Assembly (NCBI RefSeq): GCF_000002075.1
Contig: NW_004797528.1
Location: 395,340 to 459,339 of the forward strand
Reading direction: 5' to 3'
Length of the DNA: 64,000 nt
DNA from: Aplysia californica
Taxonomy: Eukaryota > Mollusca > Gastropoda > Aplysiida > Aplysiidae
The notes under the pieces are model-generated. The model saw only the letters and a list, made by a program, of their open reading frames with translations, did no database searches and had not been told where the DNA came from. Below are positions 43,901 to 53,360 of the stretch, piece by piece (the stretch's first letter is position 1; every line of letters begins with the position of its first letter). Made by a program: the position numbers and the translations under genes.

Positions 43901-45362
43901 ATGTTAATGTTTTAGGGCCTATATAATGGAAGCTTGCACTGTATGCTTCCCTGGAAGTTGAGATTGTTTCAGAATCCTATCAAGTCTGTAGGGGTAATAA
44001 TATAGATTGTAAAGTGCATAGAGCTTGCTGTTGAACGGGAACTTGCGCCATACAAATGTTATCTATTCTTCTTCTTCTTTTTCTTCTTCATCTCCTCCTC
44101 CTCCTCCTCCTCCTCCTCCTCCTTCTTTTTCTTCTTCTTCTTCTTCTGCTGCTGCAGCTGCTGCTGCCACAACTCATTCCACTCCTTAACAGCACTAAAT
44201 CAAGCTTTCTCGTTTATTTTCTCCACATGCATGGTCCCTCATGCTACTGCTGCTGTTGCAGCTGCTGCTGCTGCTGCTGCTGTTTCTTCTGCTTCTTCTT
44301 CTTCTTCTTCTTTTTATGTCATTGAACAAGACAGCGCCAGATGCTACCTCATCATGGCACATAAATTTCTAGAAGTTTTTAGAAGTTGGTCAGGTTTGGG
44401 TTGTCTTTTATGGAAGGCTTTGTTACAGTTTGGATCGGTGCATCTATCTCAGTTATTGTAGAGGAGTTATTGTAGAGGTTATAATTTGTGCTAGGTGCTG
44501 ATATTGTTGTGCAATATTTTGGTTTTAAAAAATGAATTTGTTGAACCTCATAGAACGTATGTCCTTCTTTCATGACTAACCCAGTGACTTTTTGTGGTTG
44601 GTCTTTTTGCCAGAAATCCAAATGCAGCCTCCGCCGTCTGGAGACATTCACAAATGGAACTCACAACGACACTTGGATGTCTCCGGGCTACTATGAGGCG
44701 TGGATGCGATTTATTCCAGACGTAAGTTGGTCGATATTGCTCCTGAGCTTTTTTGTGTTCAGCACCAATAACACTTGTCTACCTAGTAGGGAATGTGCTT
44801 TGTATTTGAACAGCCAAAATGATCCAAGACGGCCTATCTATTGTCAGGGAGAAAAGTGGTTGTCTTAGGTAGGTGGATGACTTGGACAGTTTGGGTGGGG
44901 CAGGTACTGGGAACCAGAACCGGAACTCCCCGTACTACAATCGGCTATGTCCGTACTGGCACCTGGCTTCCTGTATCGGTACTGGTCGAATGCTGCTTTA
45001 CTTGAGTACTGTGTGCCTTTCCAATCTCCTGGTGCTTGCTACATTTGTTCTTTTCTGGAATTTTGAGATGAGATTGAATATCTTTGCTGTTCAGGCATAA
45101 GCAAGTTTGTTTAAATGTTCCAAATCTAGAAAGCAGAATTGTCAGGAGGGAAAAAAAATTTAATTATTTTTACAATTGGATTTAATTTATGCTTCTTTTC
45201 TTGCCTTTTTCAACATTAACAATTTGAACTTTGACGAAATATTTCTTTTAACATTCTTTCGTTCACTCCTCAGTGTCTCAGCCTCTGTTTTTCTGTCCCT
45301 CCCTCCCTCTTTCGGTCTATCTGTCCATTAATACTTCCATCCATCCATTTTTCCATCTGTTG

Positions 45363-45438
<76 letters not shown>

Positions 45439-45625
45439 AAGAGTACGCTGACCCCATTTATATATCTCTCTCTGTTACTCTCTTTCTTTCTTTGTATCTT
45501 TTGAAAAGTACACTGACCCCATCTCTCTCTGTCCTCAGGCTCTGCGAGTTCAGCCAGATCTGCGTCATGACCAGGACAGCTCAAGCAGCAAGGAGCACAG
45601 GATGGAGTCTGTCATGTCTATATGA
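33626..45625 (+). CDS. ABHD13: ABHD13-like alpha/beta hydrolase (complete, 7 exons)
   Basis: A membrane-anchored serine hydrolase of the ABHD13 (Bem46-like) family; the natural substrate is not well known. Exons: 33626-33887, 39740-39962, 41113-41213, 42547-42800, 43666-43770, 44614-44721, 45539-45625 (TGA). All introns are GT-AG and phases join, giving 379 residues (human 337). A second in-frame start, MSKSRN at 33704, would give 353. The N-terminus has two hydrophobic helices (EILLRLLVMIISRFW and GLLIVTLLFW...FCFFILGVIG). The hydrolase core shows HGNAGNIGHR (153-162), YRGYGKSEG (182-190), GRSLGG with nucleophile Ser225, acid Asp302 in SGCMDELVP, and His332 in NGTHNDTW. LWCYKNK of the vertebrate protein appears as HWCYKNK. 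The triad is intact, so an active enzyme is expected. Intron 1 (5.9 kb) is packed with foldback and dispersed repeats. Confidence 0.95.
33905..34383 (+). mobile_element. Foldback-type element, single unit
   Basis: The unit runs from GGCTATTCTCACCCGGTG (about 33938) to GGCGGGTGAGAATAGCC (about 34365-34382), so its ends are inverted copies of each other. Inside is an ACAGAATTCTAC...GTAGAATTCTGTGCCG hairpin, a GAGAGA run and a CGGGCAAAACAAAATG stretch. It begins about 15 bp after the donor of ABHD13 exon 1. Related arms follow at 34456-36136. Confidence 0.75.
34456..36136. mobile_element. Large foldback: two ~620-680 bp inverted arms
   Basis: The left arm (about 34456-35078) and the right arm (about 35455-36136) are inverted copies. 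Shared landmarks are the TATTCTCACCC ends, ACAAACGTTC, the GAGAGA/CTCTCT run, the AAAACAAAATG(G)CGAC stretch, GATTCGAAA, CATCTTTGTAGAC and the AACAGGTCTTGTTTCACACC end. A 375-bp spacer separates them. The word GGTGAGAATA or its complement recurs many times. No coding frame is conserved. The architecture fits foldback-type DNA elements; the superfamily is not established. Confidence 0.75.
35115..35228 (+). repeat. Direct repeat unit in the foldback spacer
   Basis: It reads ATGAATCTGTCTTAAATTTT, then GAGTAATTCCGTGATAAGC, TAGGG-TTAATTAAA-TTTGG and TCAGGGCTAGGGTTAGG. It is repeated with few changes at 37028-37145. Confidence 0.75.
36185..36745. repeat. Inverted ~55-bp repeat pair flanking 450 bp
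   Basis: The word CTCGGGAAAATAAACTTGAA with CTCTATCTCTCCGAACGGTT near 36188-36245 returns as the reverse complement near 36690-36745 (TCGAGAACGGAAACCGTT...AAGTTTATTATCCTGAGC). The GT microsatellite at 36297-36372 lies between them. It may mark the ends of another element. Confidence 0.65.
37028..37145 (+). repeat. Second copy of the 35115 direct repeat
   Basis: Matches 35115-35228 across ATGAATCTGTCTCAAGTTTT, GGGAGTAATTCCGTAATGAG and GGTTAATTAAAATTTGGTCA. The flanks carry a further internal duplicate (TGGTCG-T-TTACGGAGG-TCTTC against TGGTCGTTTTTATTTGGAGG). Confidence 0.7.
37625..38632 (-). mobile_element. ~1 kb dispersed element, copy 2
   Basis: This is the reverse complement of 2873-3866 throughout, with more small differences at its right end and an 18-base poly(G) run (38229-38246) where copy 1 has a GC-rich GACCCGGCGGCG stretch. 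It sits in ABHD13 intron 1. Confidence 0.7.
38829..38860. repeat. GT run joined to a 21-base poly(G) tract
   Basis: GTGTGTGTGTG leads straight into 21 G bases at 38839-38859. One of eleven poly(G/C) tracts of 14 or more in the window. Confidence 0.95.
39481..39660 (+). mobile_element. SINE family A copy before ABHD13 exon 2
   Basis: It has CAGTGGTTGACAGGTACTCT, GGTTTGCTCCTTCTTTCC, ACATCTATTG, GTTACTCCCTTGTAACACC, TATGACCTAATTGTGTTGC and AAGTGCCATAAAACTC. Sense to ABHD13, its 3' end lies about 80 bp before the exon 2 acceptor. Confidence 0.85.
40012..40464 (+). mobile_element. Possible piggyBac remnant in ABHD13 intron 2
   Basis: TTAACCCATTTCATACCGCG at about 40012 looks like a piggyBac-type end. 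A short plus-strand frame after it starts MDKDGDQEAIESSANSDD and stays acidic (ESDDTDRDD) before ending at 40464, as piggyBac N-termini often do. No right terminal repeat was found and the catalytic part is absent. Low certainty. Confidence 0.35.
40520..40730 (-). pseudogene. Unrecognised protein-like fragment in ABHD13 intron 2
   Basis: The minus strand reads without stops through FQPCMIRYHAMEGNQVQC, CKHLVCAEMDEHMEILSHVA and DKLKISLKLSSPKCFVLEHA. The composition is that of a folded protein and is not repeat-driven, but I recognise no family. It has no convincing splice sites of its own. It may be a retrocopied or transposon-derived fragment, or chance. Confidence 0.3.
40818..40935 (+). repeat. 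(ATT)n-tailed dispersed element
   Basis: ATAGATTGTCAAGAGCATAG, then AGCTTGCTGTTGGGCGGGAA, GCAAATGGTATCTC and about 14 ATT units. Same family as 5792, 13293 and 44000. Confidence 0.8.
41590..41735 (+). mobile_element. tRNA-SINE-like fragment in ABHD13 intron 3
   Basis: The inner words TCTGCTGGGATGATCTATCC, TGCTCAGCCCAGT and GGCGCCTAGAGGCAGGGCCG match the 3' half of the SINE at 51938-52095 (TCTGCAGGGATGTTGTATCC, CTCAGCC, AAAGCCTGAAAGG). The head is missing. Confidence 0.55.
41775..41910. mobile_element. CAGTCGAACC-type MITE fragment
   Basis: CCTGTCCAAAAATGACCATC, CGTTGTTGAGGTGAAAAGTG, CTTAGACAGGTGGTCCTCTT and TTGTCTTGGACAGGTG are shared with 17633 and 51266. The terminal CAGTCGAA bases are not preserved. 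Confidence 0.55.
41917..42170. mobile_element. MITE with CTCTGCC-AAGCTGA ends, copy 1
   Basis: The ends CTCTGCCATAAGCTGATAGA and TTTTGTCAGTTTACAGCAAA are inverted relatives. The inside matches 49043-49291 (AGCAGTTTCGAGAAAA, ACTGATCAGGCTTTCGATT, AAAAATGTTGGCGCCCAAAT). About 250 bp, non-coding. Confidence 0.75.
42342..42518 (+). mobile_element. SINE family A copy before ABHD13 exon 4
   Basis: A well preserved copy from GTGGGTGGTTGGCAGATACT to TTGTGTTGCATGTGCTGTAA and a TTTTACTAAAACTAAA tail. Its end is about 28 bp before the exon 4 acceptor, sense to the gene. Confidence 0.9.
42832..43019 (+). mobile_element. SINE family A copy after ABHD13 exon 4
   Basis: A well preserved copy from GTGTGGGTGGCTGGCGGGTG to the tail ACTTACTAAAACTAAAACAG. 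It begins about 31 bp after the exon 4 donor, sense to the gene. With the copy at 42342 it brackets exon 4. Confidence 0.9.
43440..43562. repeat. Minisatellite with ATCAGAAATATCTTGTGT unit
   Basis: About four to five units of 22-28 bp, each holding ATCAGAAATATC followed by a TTGTGTTTT variant, in ABHD13 intron 4. The last one ends about 100 bp before the exon 5 acceptor. Confidence 0.85.
44000..44312 (+). repeat. Dispersed element with CTT/CTC/CTG microsatellites
   Basis: The GCATAGAGCTTGCTGTTGAA element (44010-44065) runs into a CTT/CTC tract at 44068-44150, then CTGCTG runs and a second CTG/CTT tract at 44243-44312. It lies in ABHD13 intron 5. Frames here read polyL or polyA/S and are not genes. 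Confidence 0.85.
44818..44893. mobile_element. CAGTCGAACC-type MITE fragment
   Basis: ATGATCCAAGACGGCC, CTATTGTCAGGGAGAAAAGT and GTCTTAGGTAGGTGGATGAC correspond to the middle of the 17633 copy. Both ends are lost. Confidence 0.5.
45361..45438. repeat. (GTCT)n then (CT)n microsatellite
   Basis: About 15 GTCT units followed by a CT run, in ABHD13 intron 6. The CT run and two later CT-rich stretches feed into the exon 7 polypyrimidine tract (acceptor at 45538). Confidence 0.95.
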
Positions 45626-46800
45626 CCTTGTCTCCTCACCGTCCATACGGCCTGACATACAGGCCTTGTTTTGTTGTTACGTAATATTATAATTATTATT
45701 ATTTTTTTGTATTATTAATTATTACAACTCGTGACCCTACACCCCCCACCTTTCCCGGCTATGATTCCTTCTATGGTTCTACTTCTCAGGCACCAGTCAA
45801 CCATCTTATTGAAATGTCAACTGTAATTTTGTGTACAGCACTACCCACATTATCTCCACCTCTCGCCTCCTGAGATTTGGGATTTCAGTCCACACATTTT
45901 CACTCAGTCGTGTTGCTGTCACACTTCCCTTTACAACGACGATTCCTGCTTCCACCAGATAAAAACTGAAGACTATGGGGGGTGGGGGGTGGTGGGGGGG
46001 TGTTAGAAATGACGAATACATTTTGAATTATTTTGAGTTGTTCCACAAGGGGACTCCGTAACACTACAGTTTTAAAATCACACGGTTTTTTGAAGATGGA
46101 AAAAAAAAAGGCAGGATTCGTATAAAAATAACAGAAAAATAACATAGAGATAGAAAATGTTATACCCTTCTTTAAAATATGTGAGTCTAAACTTCACAGC
46201 TAGGATTTCTCAATGGCGCCAAAATGTGGATCTGCATCTCCCTCATTGCTTGTTCTCCCCCCATCCCCCGTTGTCTTCAACTAAAATTCAGTCATCCTTT
46301 CCATCCTCTATGTTTGTCCCCCTCACCATACTGTCCACTTTTTCCTGAACCTATGTCTGAACGTCAGTGGTTTCACCACCACGACTCGGCAATCCACTCT
46401 CAAACAATCATGGCTTAAAGATTCACCGACCGGGCCATTCCCATTGGCGATTGCACTGCCAATCACCTTATCACTATTCTTCTAGTCGTGTGGCTCATGC
46501 AATGTTTGTCTCTTCCCACCCCCCCACCCCTCTCCAATCCATCCCACCTTCCCATGACGGCAGCCTTCCATATATGCACNNNNNNNNNNNNNNNNNNNNN
46601 NNNNNNNNNNNNNNNNNNNNNNNNNNNNNNNNNNNNNNNNNNNNNNNNNNNNNNNNNNNNNNNNNNNNNNNNNNNNNNNNNNNCCCCTCAATAACATGTT
46701 CTACTGCCGTGCTGTTTCCTGTTCCTCCCACTTTTCCCCCCAAACACCCTTTCTAAAAATCATAAGACCTAAATAAAACAAATCAAAGACAAATAAAAAA
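45626..46800 (+). other. Likely ABHD13 3' UTR
   Basis: This follows the TGA at 45623-45625. AATAAA occurs at 46772-46777 and 46792-46797, which would give a 3' UTR of about 1.2 kb that includes the assembly gap. Inferred from the signals only. Confidence 0.45.
46580..46683. other. Assembly gap (104 N)
   Basis: A run of unknown bases. The flanks are C-rich. Confidence 1.
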
Positions 46801-47848
46801 TATAAATATAAATAATGTTGCCCTTCAATATGTTGACTTTCAAATTTGTGTCCAAAGATGTATGTGCTGTCTCTGAATGTGATTTACAGTACAACTGGCC
46901 CTATGTATCTGCTCGTAATGCTTACTAGACTACATGATCGTCATGAAAACAGTAATCTCATATATACTGAATACAGAAAAAAAGCTGTTAAGAGACCTGT
47001 TTAAAACAGTTTGTGAAACTTTTATCGGCTCAATGATTTTGCGTAAAGTGATTAAGCTTTATTTACTGCTGACGGTAGTGTAACATTTCATGTGATATAT
47101 CGTCTGTTGAGAGCTAGAAGTGACCTTGGTGTACTGTATACACATGTTCGCTTGTAACATGACCTCGCAGTTCAATAGAGGAGTGGGTATACTATAATTC
47201 TAAAATCGTTCGTTTTTATAAGTTGTACGTACAATACAGGTTGAATTTTTTACATGGGGGCGGAGGGGTGTGGTTTATCATGTGTGAAATCAAGTGCCAG
47301 TCAAGCAAATGTTCAGAATATTTAGAGCAAAAATCAATATAGCACAACCCAGGTAAACAGCTCAGTTAACTATATTTAATCCAAAGTTTATCTCGCTTAG
47401 CTGAACAGCCATCTAAAGGAATGTGTCTTACAGGGAGGGCTTATTTCGTGTGTAGTGTGTAGTGTATGATATGGGGGTATACTTTTGGACCTCATTTTTA
47501 AAAAGAAAAATGGGTTGTATCAGAGGCTTGTATATACAGTTTGTCTAAATTCCTTATGTTGAGAAAAATGGATTTTTAAGGCGAGGTTTATTTTATGCAA
47601 GAAGCACTGGGACCTAGACACATCCGGAATTGCGATTGTTGTCAAACTACCTGATACATTGCTTTGATATTTTCGGGCATGGCGGAATATGGTTTTAGTT
47701 GCCTCAGTTTTTTCTATTTTTGACATTTTGGCCAAAATAAATATTGTCGTTCCTGGGTCCTGTCTAAAGATCTCATAAATGATAATATATATCAATGGTG
47801 TAATTTTCCATCTGTGTTAGTCCAAAAAATGCCATATATCATCACATA

Positions 47849-48665
47849 CAGTGGAACTCGGATTTAACGAGAACTCGGTTTCAACGAAAGGAGATAGATT
47901 CCCCATTTTTTTTCTTCTTTAAAATCAATAAAAATAACCCGGATTCAACGAGCACTTAAATCAGCGAGCCCGGATTCAACTAGGTCGCTTCCAGGATGAA
48001 CAGCCCCCGTAGACTGGCTTCGCTCATTTTTCTTCCAGAACGAACTTTATCTATTCCCGGAAACCATCCATTGCACCTGCTCCGTGAACCATTATTCAAT
48101 TAGCCGATTGCATGCGACCAATCAGCTGCTTTTTTTCATACCAACACATGCGTTGTTGGCATGCACACGTGTCTACTCTGGTGTGTGTCGGGGTCGGATA
48201 GGCAGCCTGCACACGTGTGACTGTGTGTGCATCTCGGGGGGGGGGGGGGCACTAGCGGTCCGGGCGATGAACGTCGCAGATACAAATGCGTCACGTTCTT
48301 TTTCCCCCTCGGCAACTGATCATTATTACAATGATAGTCTTGATGTAGATATCTACGTAATGAATTGTGTGCTGGTCTATGGAATCAAAAGTTGCCGTAT
48401 GCTAGGCTCTACACATCAACACAACTTTTTGGTAAACAATTGAGATGACACAGGTGTGTGCATTTGAACTAATTGGTCTTTTATTTTTACACACTCATAA
48501 TATGCAGGCATTTCAGGCACTACTTATTTGTGACTTCTCTTTATACATTACTTGCTCAGTGCCTGTAACTATCTACACAAAACCTTGTGTTTGCTATAAC
48601 GAACACTCGGATTCAACGAGATTTTAGGTCAGGCCCGGCGACCTCGTTGAATCCGAGTTCCACTG
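47849..48665. mobile_element. TA-flanked pogo/mariner-type MITE, CAGTGGAACTCGG ends
   Basis: The left end CAGTGGAACTCGGATTTAAC and the right end GTTGAATCCGAGTTCCACTG are inverted repeats of about 22 bp, with TA on both outer sides (47847-48, 48666-67). Subterminal GGATTCAACGAG words recur. The 817-bp interior holds a 14-base poly(G) run and no transposase frame. Confidence 0.85.
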
Positions 48666-49042
48666 TATAAGATGCATGTATGGATAAGATGCCATCACTG
48701 AAAAAGTTGCTCATTTTATTTCCTGAGAGCCAAAGTAAAAGAATTATAAAAACTGATACACGAATGTTATGAAAACTCCTCATTATCACTATAAGAAAGG
48801 TCTCTGACCGTATTATCATTCATCTCAATTGCATCATCCCATCATAAGAGTCACGCAATTTGTGAGTTTGTTTCTTTGAAAAATTTTCTAGAAATTAAGT
48901 TACTGGATGTAGGTTTGACTCAACTCAGTCGATGATCATGGTGCATTGTGACGCCCACAAAGTTTTCATAAAAGTAAAAGTACAGTAAACAGGTAGTATG
49001 TGTGTCCTGAGTGGAGCATCTGCAGCAGGTACTGAGGGCCGA

Positions 49043-49291
49043 CTCTGCCGCAAGCTGACAAAACGACTTTTTTTCTTCAAAGCAGTTTCGAGAAAAGGAG
49101 GTTTTTTGTCAGCATTATAATCATTTTAAAAAATTCCGAAATCTGAATTTTAATTTATTAATAAACTAGTCACAGTTTCATTTTAATTTTTTCAAACAAG
49201 TCGGGTAACTGATCAGGCTTTCGATTTGGCAATTAAAAAATGTTGGCCCCTAAATGAAAAAAAAAGGATTTGTCAGCTTGTGGCAGAACTG
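49043..49291. mobile_element. MITE with CTCTGCC-AAGCTGA ends, copy 2
   Basis: The ends CTCTGCCGCAAGCTGACAAA and TTTGTCAGCTTGTGGCAGA are clear inverted repeats, better kept than in copy 1 at 41917. The inside shares AGCAGTTTCGAGAAAAGG and ACTGATCAGGCTTTCGATTT. Confidence 0.8.
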
Positions 49292-49518
49292 TACTGAAGC
49301 TGAGACTGAACTTTTGTACATCAACCCTTTTCAAGGGTGACGGGATGCCAATGTGACGTTTATAATATAAGCTGCATTGATCATTTATGTCGTGCCTCTC
49401 TCTGGTGACCAGAGTTGTGATGCAGAGACTTAAAGAGTTCTATGCTACTATTGTTAATTTTCACTGTCAGTCTATTGCAGTTGAGTCCACCTAAGATAAA
49501 CTTAGAAGAAAAACATCA

Positions 49519-49819
49519 GCCATCTTTTCTCCTAAAGGTGCATAGGCTAAAGACAGGGTTACTTCGGACATCTTTGTATTGAGGCTTCTTTTTCTGTTGA
49601 TGCCATTTCAGTCCAGGTCTCCCCCAAGGCGTTTTTACGTATGTTCTTTGAGTTAAACAGTCTTTTCTTCTCTTTCTTTCGTGATTCCAGTTCAGGGCCT
49701 GTCCTTTGACATTTCTGTGGTCCCCGGAGAGCATATATTCCCTGTCCACCTGCTTCATCTCTTTCTGATCCCAGCTCCTCTTGTTTATCAATATGTCCAA
49801 TGCCAGAGAGCCAACACAA
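49519..49819 (-). mobile_element. LINE 3' fragment (reverse transcriptase tail)
   Basis: On the minus strand one frame reads QALNWNHERKRR and later SLCTFRRKDG. Another frame reads WLSGIGHIDK and later LGETWTEMA. Together these recall the C-terminal tail of RTE/Jockey-type LINE proteins: a WIGH motif, QALNWNPQGKRKRGRP, then TW-ELE and a final LC-RR-G. The frame changes between the blocks, so the copy has at least two frameshifts and is dead. No other LINE part is near. Confidence 0.6.
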
Positions 49820-50008
49820 AGAACGTAAATGCTATCTGACTGGCTTGGAGATGTACTCATAGTTAGAAAAATAGACTCATTCACTTATCTGATATAATCT
49901 GGAGAAATGACCTCGGTCTCAAATTTTTTCTGCTCTTCTGTCCTTTTATTGGTTGAGATAACGCTGGAAACTGCACAATAGTTTTATCTATAGATTTTAT
50001 TATGAATA

Positions 50009-50191
50009 CAGTCAAACCTGCTCTAATGGCTATCTGTCCAAGAAAATCAAGCGACCACTTCCCTTTTCCCATTTCCCTCCTTGAATTATTTTTATATGAT
50101 AAATCCACTGTCCAAGATGTCCACCCATCGTCTAAGACAACCAACCACTTTGCCCCCAACAAGGGATGGCAATCTTGCACAATTTCGACTG
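50009..50191. mobile_element. Short CAGTCAAACCTG MITE
   Basis: Left end CAGTCAAACCTGCTCTAATG preceded by TA, right end CACAATTTCGACTG. Inside are TGTCCAAGATGTCCACCCAT and AAGACAACCAACCACTTTGC, the complement of the family's AAAGTGG-T-GTCTTAG word. About 183 bp. Confidence 0.7.
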
Positions 50192-50384
50192 TGAGCTTTC
50201 TGCGATTCAGAATGTTTACACCCCGGGGCGGTGCTACTGACTGAACTGTCTTTAGGCCATTCCCAAATATGTTCTTATGCACAGTAGAATTTTGTAAATG
50301 GGCTGATTCATCAATGTCCTGCTCATAACTGTGCCTGAACTGCAACAGGGAACTGCTGCTTTTTCTTTCCTAATCTTTTCTATC

Positions 50385-50610
50385 GTTATTTTCCCTCTAC
50401 TTCTTTTGTATGTTTGTTACACTCTTGTGACCCGCTATTGCCGGGGTGCCTTGATAGTCGAAACAGACTTTGTGCTGTTGAAGCTTAAGAGGTGACCAAA
50501 ATTAGCCTGATTCCCTGTAAGGACTTCTCTATTGACATTCACCTCTTGGCGCTCCAATGACCTTGTGCAGTTGCGAGTGCCGTAGCTGTAAAACCTCTTC
50601 TAAAAAAAAA
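50385..50610 (+). mobile_element. Interrupted SINE family A copy
   Basis: The 5' part (50385-50435: ATTTTCCCTCTACTTCTTTT, TTTGTTACACTCTTGTGACC) is separated from the 3' part (50545-50610: GGCGCTCCAATGACCTTGTG, TTGCGAGTGCCGTAGCTGTA, AAACCTCTTCTAAAA) by about 110 bp of other sequence. Confidence 0.6.
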
Positions 50611-51265
50611 AGTCCCATGTTGGTAGTGTAGAGATAAGCTCACACTTTGCCTCTTCCTGTGATGGTTCTCACTACTTTAATGACTTCAGTTTAATAATGG
50701 TAGTCACCGCAATATATGTGAAGTGTGCGGACAAAATGAGTTATTTCTCGTAATCAACAAATTATTGAGACATTGGCCAAAAATCGACACTAGGGTCAAA
50801 TTTGTAGATTTTCTATTGATATCATGTTCTTTAAGTATAACATGCCTTTTATTATTTCATTCTTAAAATTTTTTTTTACTTCACCAATATGTATAAGATC
50901 AGAGTGATATTATATCTGTTTCCTATATAAGGTTTGAATCCAAGAAGTAACTCATTTTGTTCACATATGATCCCTGCAGTTGTTGGACAATGGCAACAAA
51001 CCTGGAGTACAAGCGTACATGCTGGGCAAGTTTAGCAACGCCAGTTTAGGAACTGTGTGCAATTGTGTGCACAGACTATCAAAAAGTCTCATCATTTTGT
51101 GTCTGCATGGGGCTCGGTATGGCACTGTATGCGATAGGATGCTTTTTCTCTCAGACTCGTACTGAAGTATCTGATTGGATAACCAGTTTATGCTGAATGG
51201 TGTGGGTAACCGTACGATTTTACCATGCCCTGATTCCAAGTATAACTTATTTATTTATACTCAAA

Positions 51266-51460
51266 TTACTGTAAAACTTGCCCAAGGGGACCACCCATCA
51301 TCAAGGAGAAAAGTTGTCATCTTAAACAGGCAGCCCTCTTGAATAATGTCGATATAAATTATACTGAGGAGAAATTGTAAGAGGGAAGTGGGAAGTGGCC
51401 ACTAATACAGGTGACTGTCTTATACAAGTGGTCATTAATTAGTGGAGAAGATTTGACTGG
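51266..51460. mobile_element. CAGTCGAACC-type MITE
   Basis: ACTGTAAAACTTGCCCAAGG, CACCCATCATCAAGGAGAAA, CATCTTAAACAGGCAGCCCT and the right part TGACTGTCTTATACAAGTGG ending AAGATTTGACTGG. The end repeats are decayed. Confidence 0.6.
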
Positions 51461-51494
51461 GTTTTATTGATTAATAAGATGTATGTATATCGAC

Positions 51495-51600
51495 AAGATA
51501 ACAGCTGTGCAGTGGAGAAAAAAAGCAAGACAGACAAAAAGAGATACTCTAGCACAGACGTAGAAGAGCCTACTAGTGGTGCACTGCAACCATCTGCGTC
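51495..51600 (-). mobile_element. Diverged SINE family A, second subfamily
   Basis: AGCAAGACAGACAAAAAGAG, GTAGAAGAGCCTACTAGTGG and TGCACTGCAACCATCTGCG align with the 3' part of the 15748 and 63216 copies. Confidence 0.5.
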
Positions 51601-51937
51601 TCAATGACGTTGAGTATTTAGTCTTCTTGAAGTTCAGAGAACCTGAAAGTTCCATGAGCACACAGTGCACCAAAAAATAATAAGGTGCCATTCGTTGACC
51701 AGCTGTCCAGATGTACTAGGCTCAAATTAAAATTTTTTTGGGTTTTTATTGCAACCTATCAGATCAGTCTGCGGTATTGGTTCCATATATCAAGAAATAT
51801 TTTGTGGAAATTTGAATTCTAAATGTTGAAAAAAGCAAGAAAAGATATATAACGCCGGTACAATTATGAAAAGAAACACAAGAGACTGTATAGGGCACAT
51901 AATATAGAAGAGTAAGAACTTCTCAGAAAACTACCAG

Positions 51938-52095
51938 TGTCTGTAGTGTAACAGTTAAATGCTTCGGCGTCGCACGCAGAAGGCCTGAGATTGATTCACG
52001 TGTGGGGAGAATTTTCATCTTGTATCTCAGTTTTTCTGCAGGGATGTTGTATCCCTCTCAGCCTGTGGTAAAAGCCTGAAAGGTGAAGGCCATTA
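51938..52095 (+). mobile_element. tRNA-derived SINE, second type
   Basis: A tRNA-like head (TGTCTGTAGTGTAACAGTTA, then GGCGTCGCACGCAGAAGGCC, then AGATTGATTCACG in B-box position) is followed by TCTGCAGGGATGTTGTATCC, CTCTCAGCCTGTGG and AAGGTGAAGGCCATTAAAAT. The A box is weak. A headless relative is at 41590. Confidence 0.6.
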
Positions 52096-53149
52096 AAATG
52101 TAATAGACCTATGGACTGTATAGTTGTCAGTTGGCCAGACTCAGACGGTTACAAAATCTCTTCATCTGGCAGGAGAGCACAAGAGAAGAAAAAGACATAA
52201 GTGAATCTTAGGTGGACTCGGCTGAACATTTATGCCCTCTTGTTTATCAAAGTTGTCTTTGTCTTTACTTGCACTTTGCCTTTTGCTGAAATTAACATGT
52301 TTAAACCATTTTTGTTGTTGTGTGCGTGTACAGATTTCATTGTGAGATCTTTGTTGTGAGAAAGAGAGTGGATTTCTTTCCAAATATAAGTATAATAATA
52401 ACTAAATATAAAACAATTTTCTTGGTTTTTTTTTTATTACTTACTTACTTACTTACTTTCTCCCTGTACCGTCAGGTACACAAGGCAGAGAGCTGTCGAC
52501 GCCATGTTTGTATTTCCAAGGCAACTTCTTTCAGTTTTGGCACATCTAGCCACAGGGTGCTTTTTAAAATTATTTCAGTTTATTACAGTATGTGAACTGT
52601 ACTCTATGATCTCATGAAATGATATGAGATTCATAACCGTTTTGTTTTGCAGAAGCTTGTGCAAGCTTATTGTCAAATTTCTGATAGTGGTTGTTTGTTT
52701 TAGTATGATATATCATCTTTCCTTTTCTAGAATCTGATGGTAAAAATCTCCTTCTGTTGAACTGAACAGCGTGCAGAATTTTCAACTCTGTGGGACCTTT
52801 AGAAGTGGAAAGTTTATGACATAAAGTGACTTTTTACTATTGTTGCTATTAATTTTATTCTCTAAAATATTGTTTCATCTTTCTTGGGTTTTTTTTCGTA
52901 CCTCATTTTAACTGCTCAGCATAAGACCCAATTTTATATCCCTTTTCAAAGTGGCGGATGAAACAGTCTTACACTTAAACAGTCGATTTCTCATTTTGCC
53001 CTGGTTCAAGGTTTCTTGGTGATATGTGTCACTTATGACTTTTTTCTTTTATATGGGCAGCATTAGCTGATAAGGGATGCTTCTGTCATTTATACTACTA
53101 CACCTAGTAGTTTCACTGTAGTATTTGTTTATGTTTGTTATTATTATCA

Positions 53150-53360
53150 TTTGTGCTGTATAACCTTAGTACAACTAAAACTATTATCATTTGTTATATT
53201 GTACTGTATTAACCTATATGACTATAGGGGCTTTTACTGATATGTTTGCTATTGATATTATTATTACTATTCATGGTAGTAGAGCGCTCAGAGCTTACAT
53301 TACTAATATTAGTATGGGATAAAGCGCTATATATACATGCAATCAATTATTATTATTATA
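53150..53360 (+). repeat. (ATT)-tailed dispersed repeat, diverged
   Basis: GTAGAGCGCTCAGAGCTTAC, then GGATAAAGCGCTATATATAC and ATGCAATCAATTATTATTAT. The AGCGCT-GAGCTT and GCGCTATA-A words follow the plan of the 5792/40818 family but are diverged. Confidence 0.45.

Noticed and set aside
44056-44461. PolyL / polyA-S frames
   Set aside because: Driven by the CTT/CTC/CTG microsatellite in ABHD13 intron 5.
48084-48443. Plus-strand 119-residue frame
   Set aside because: It lies inside the CAGTGGAACTCGG MITE and runs across its poly(G) run.
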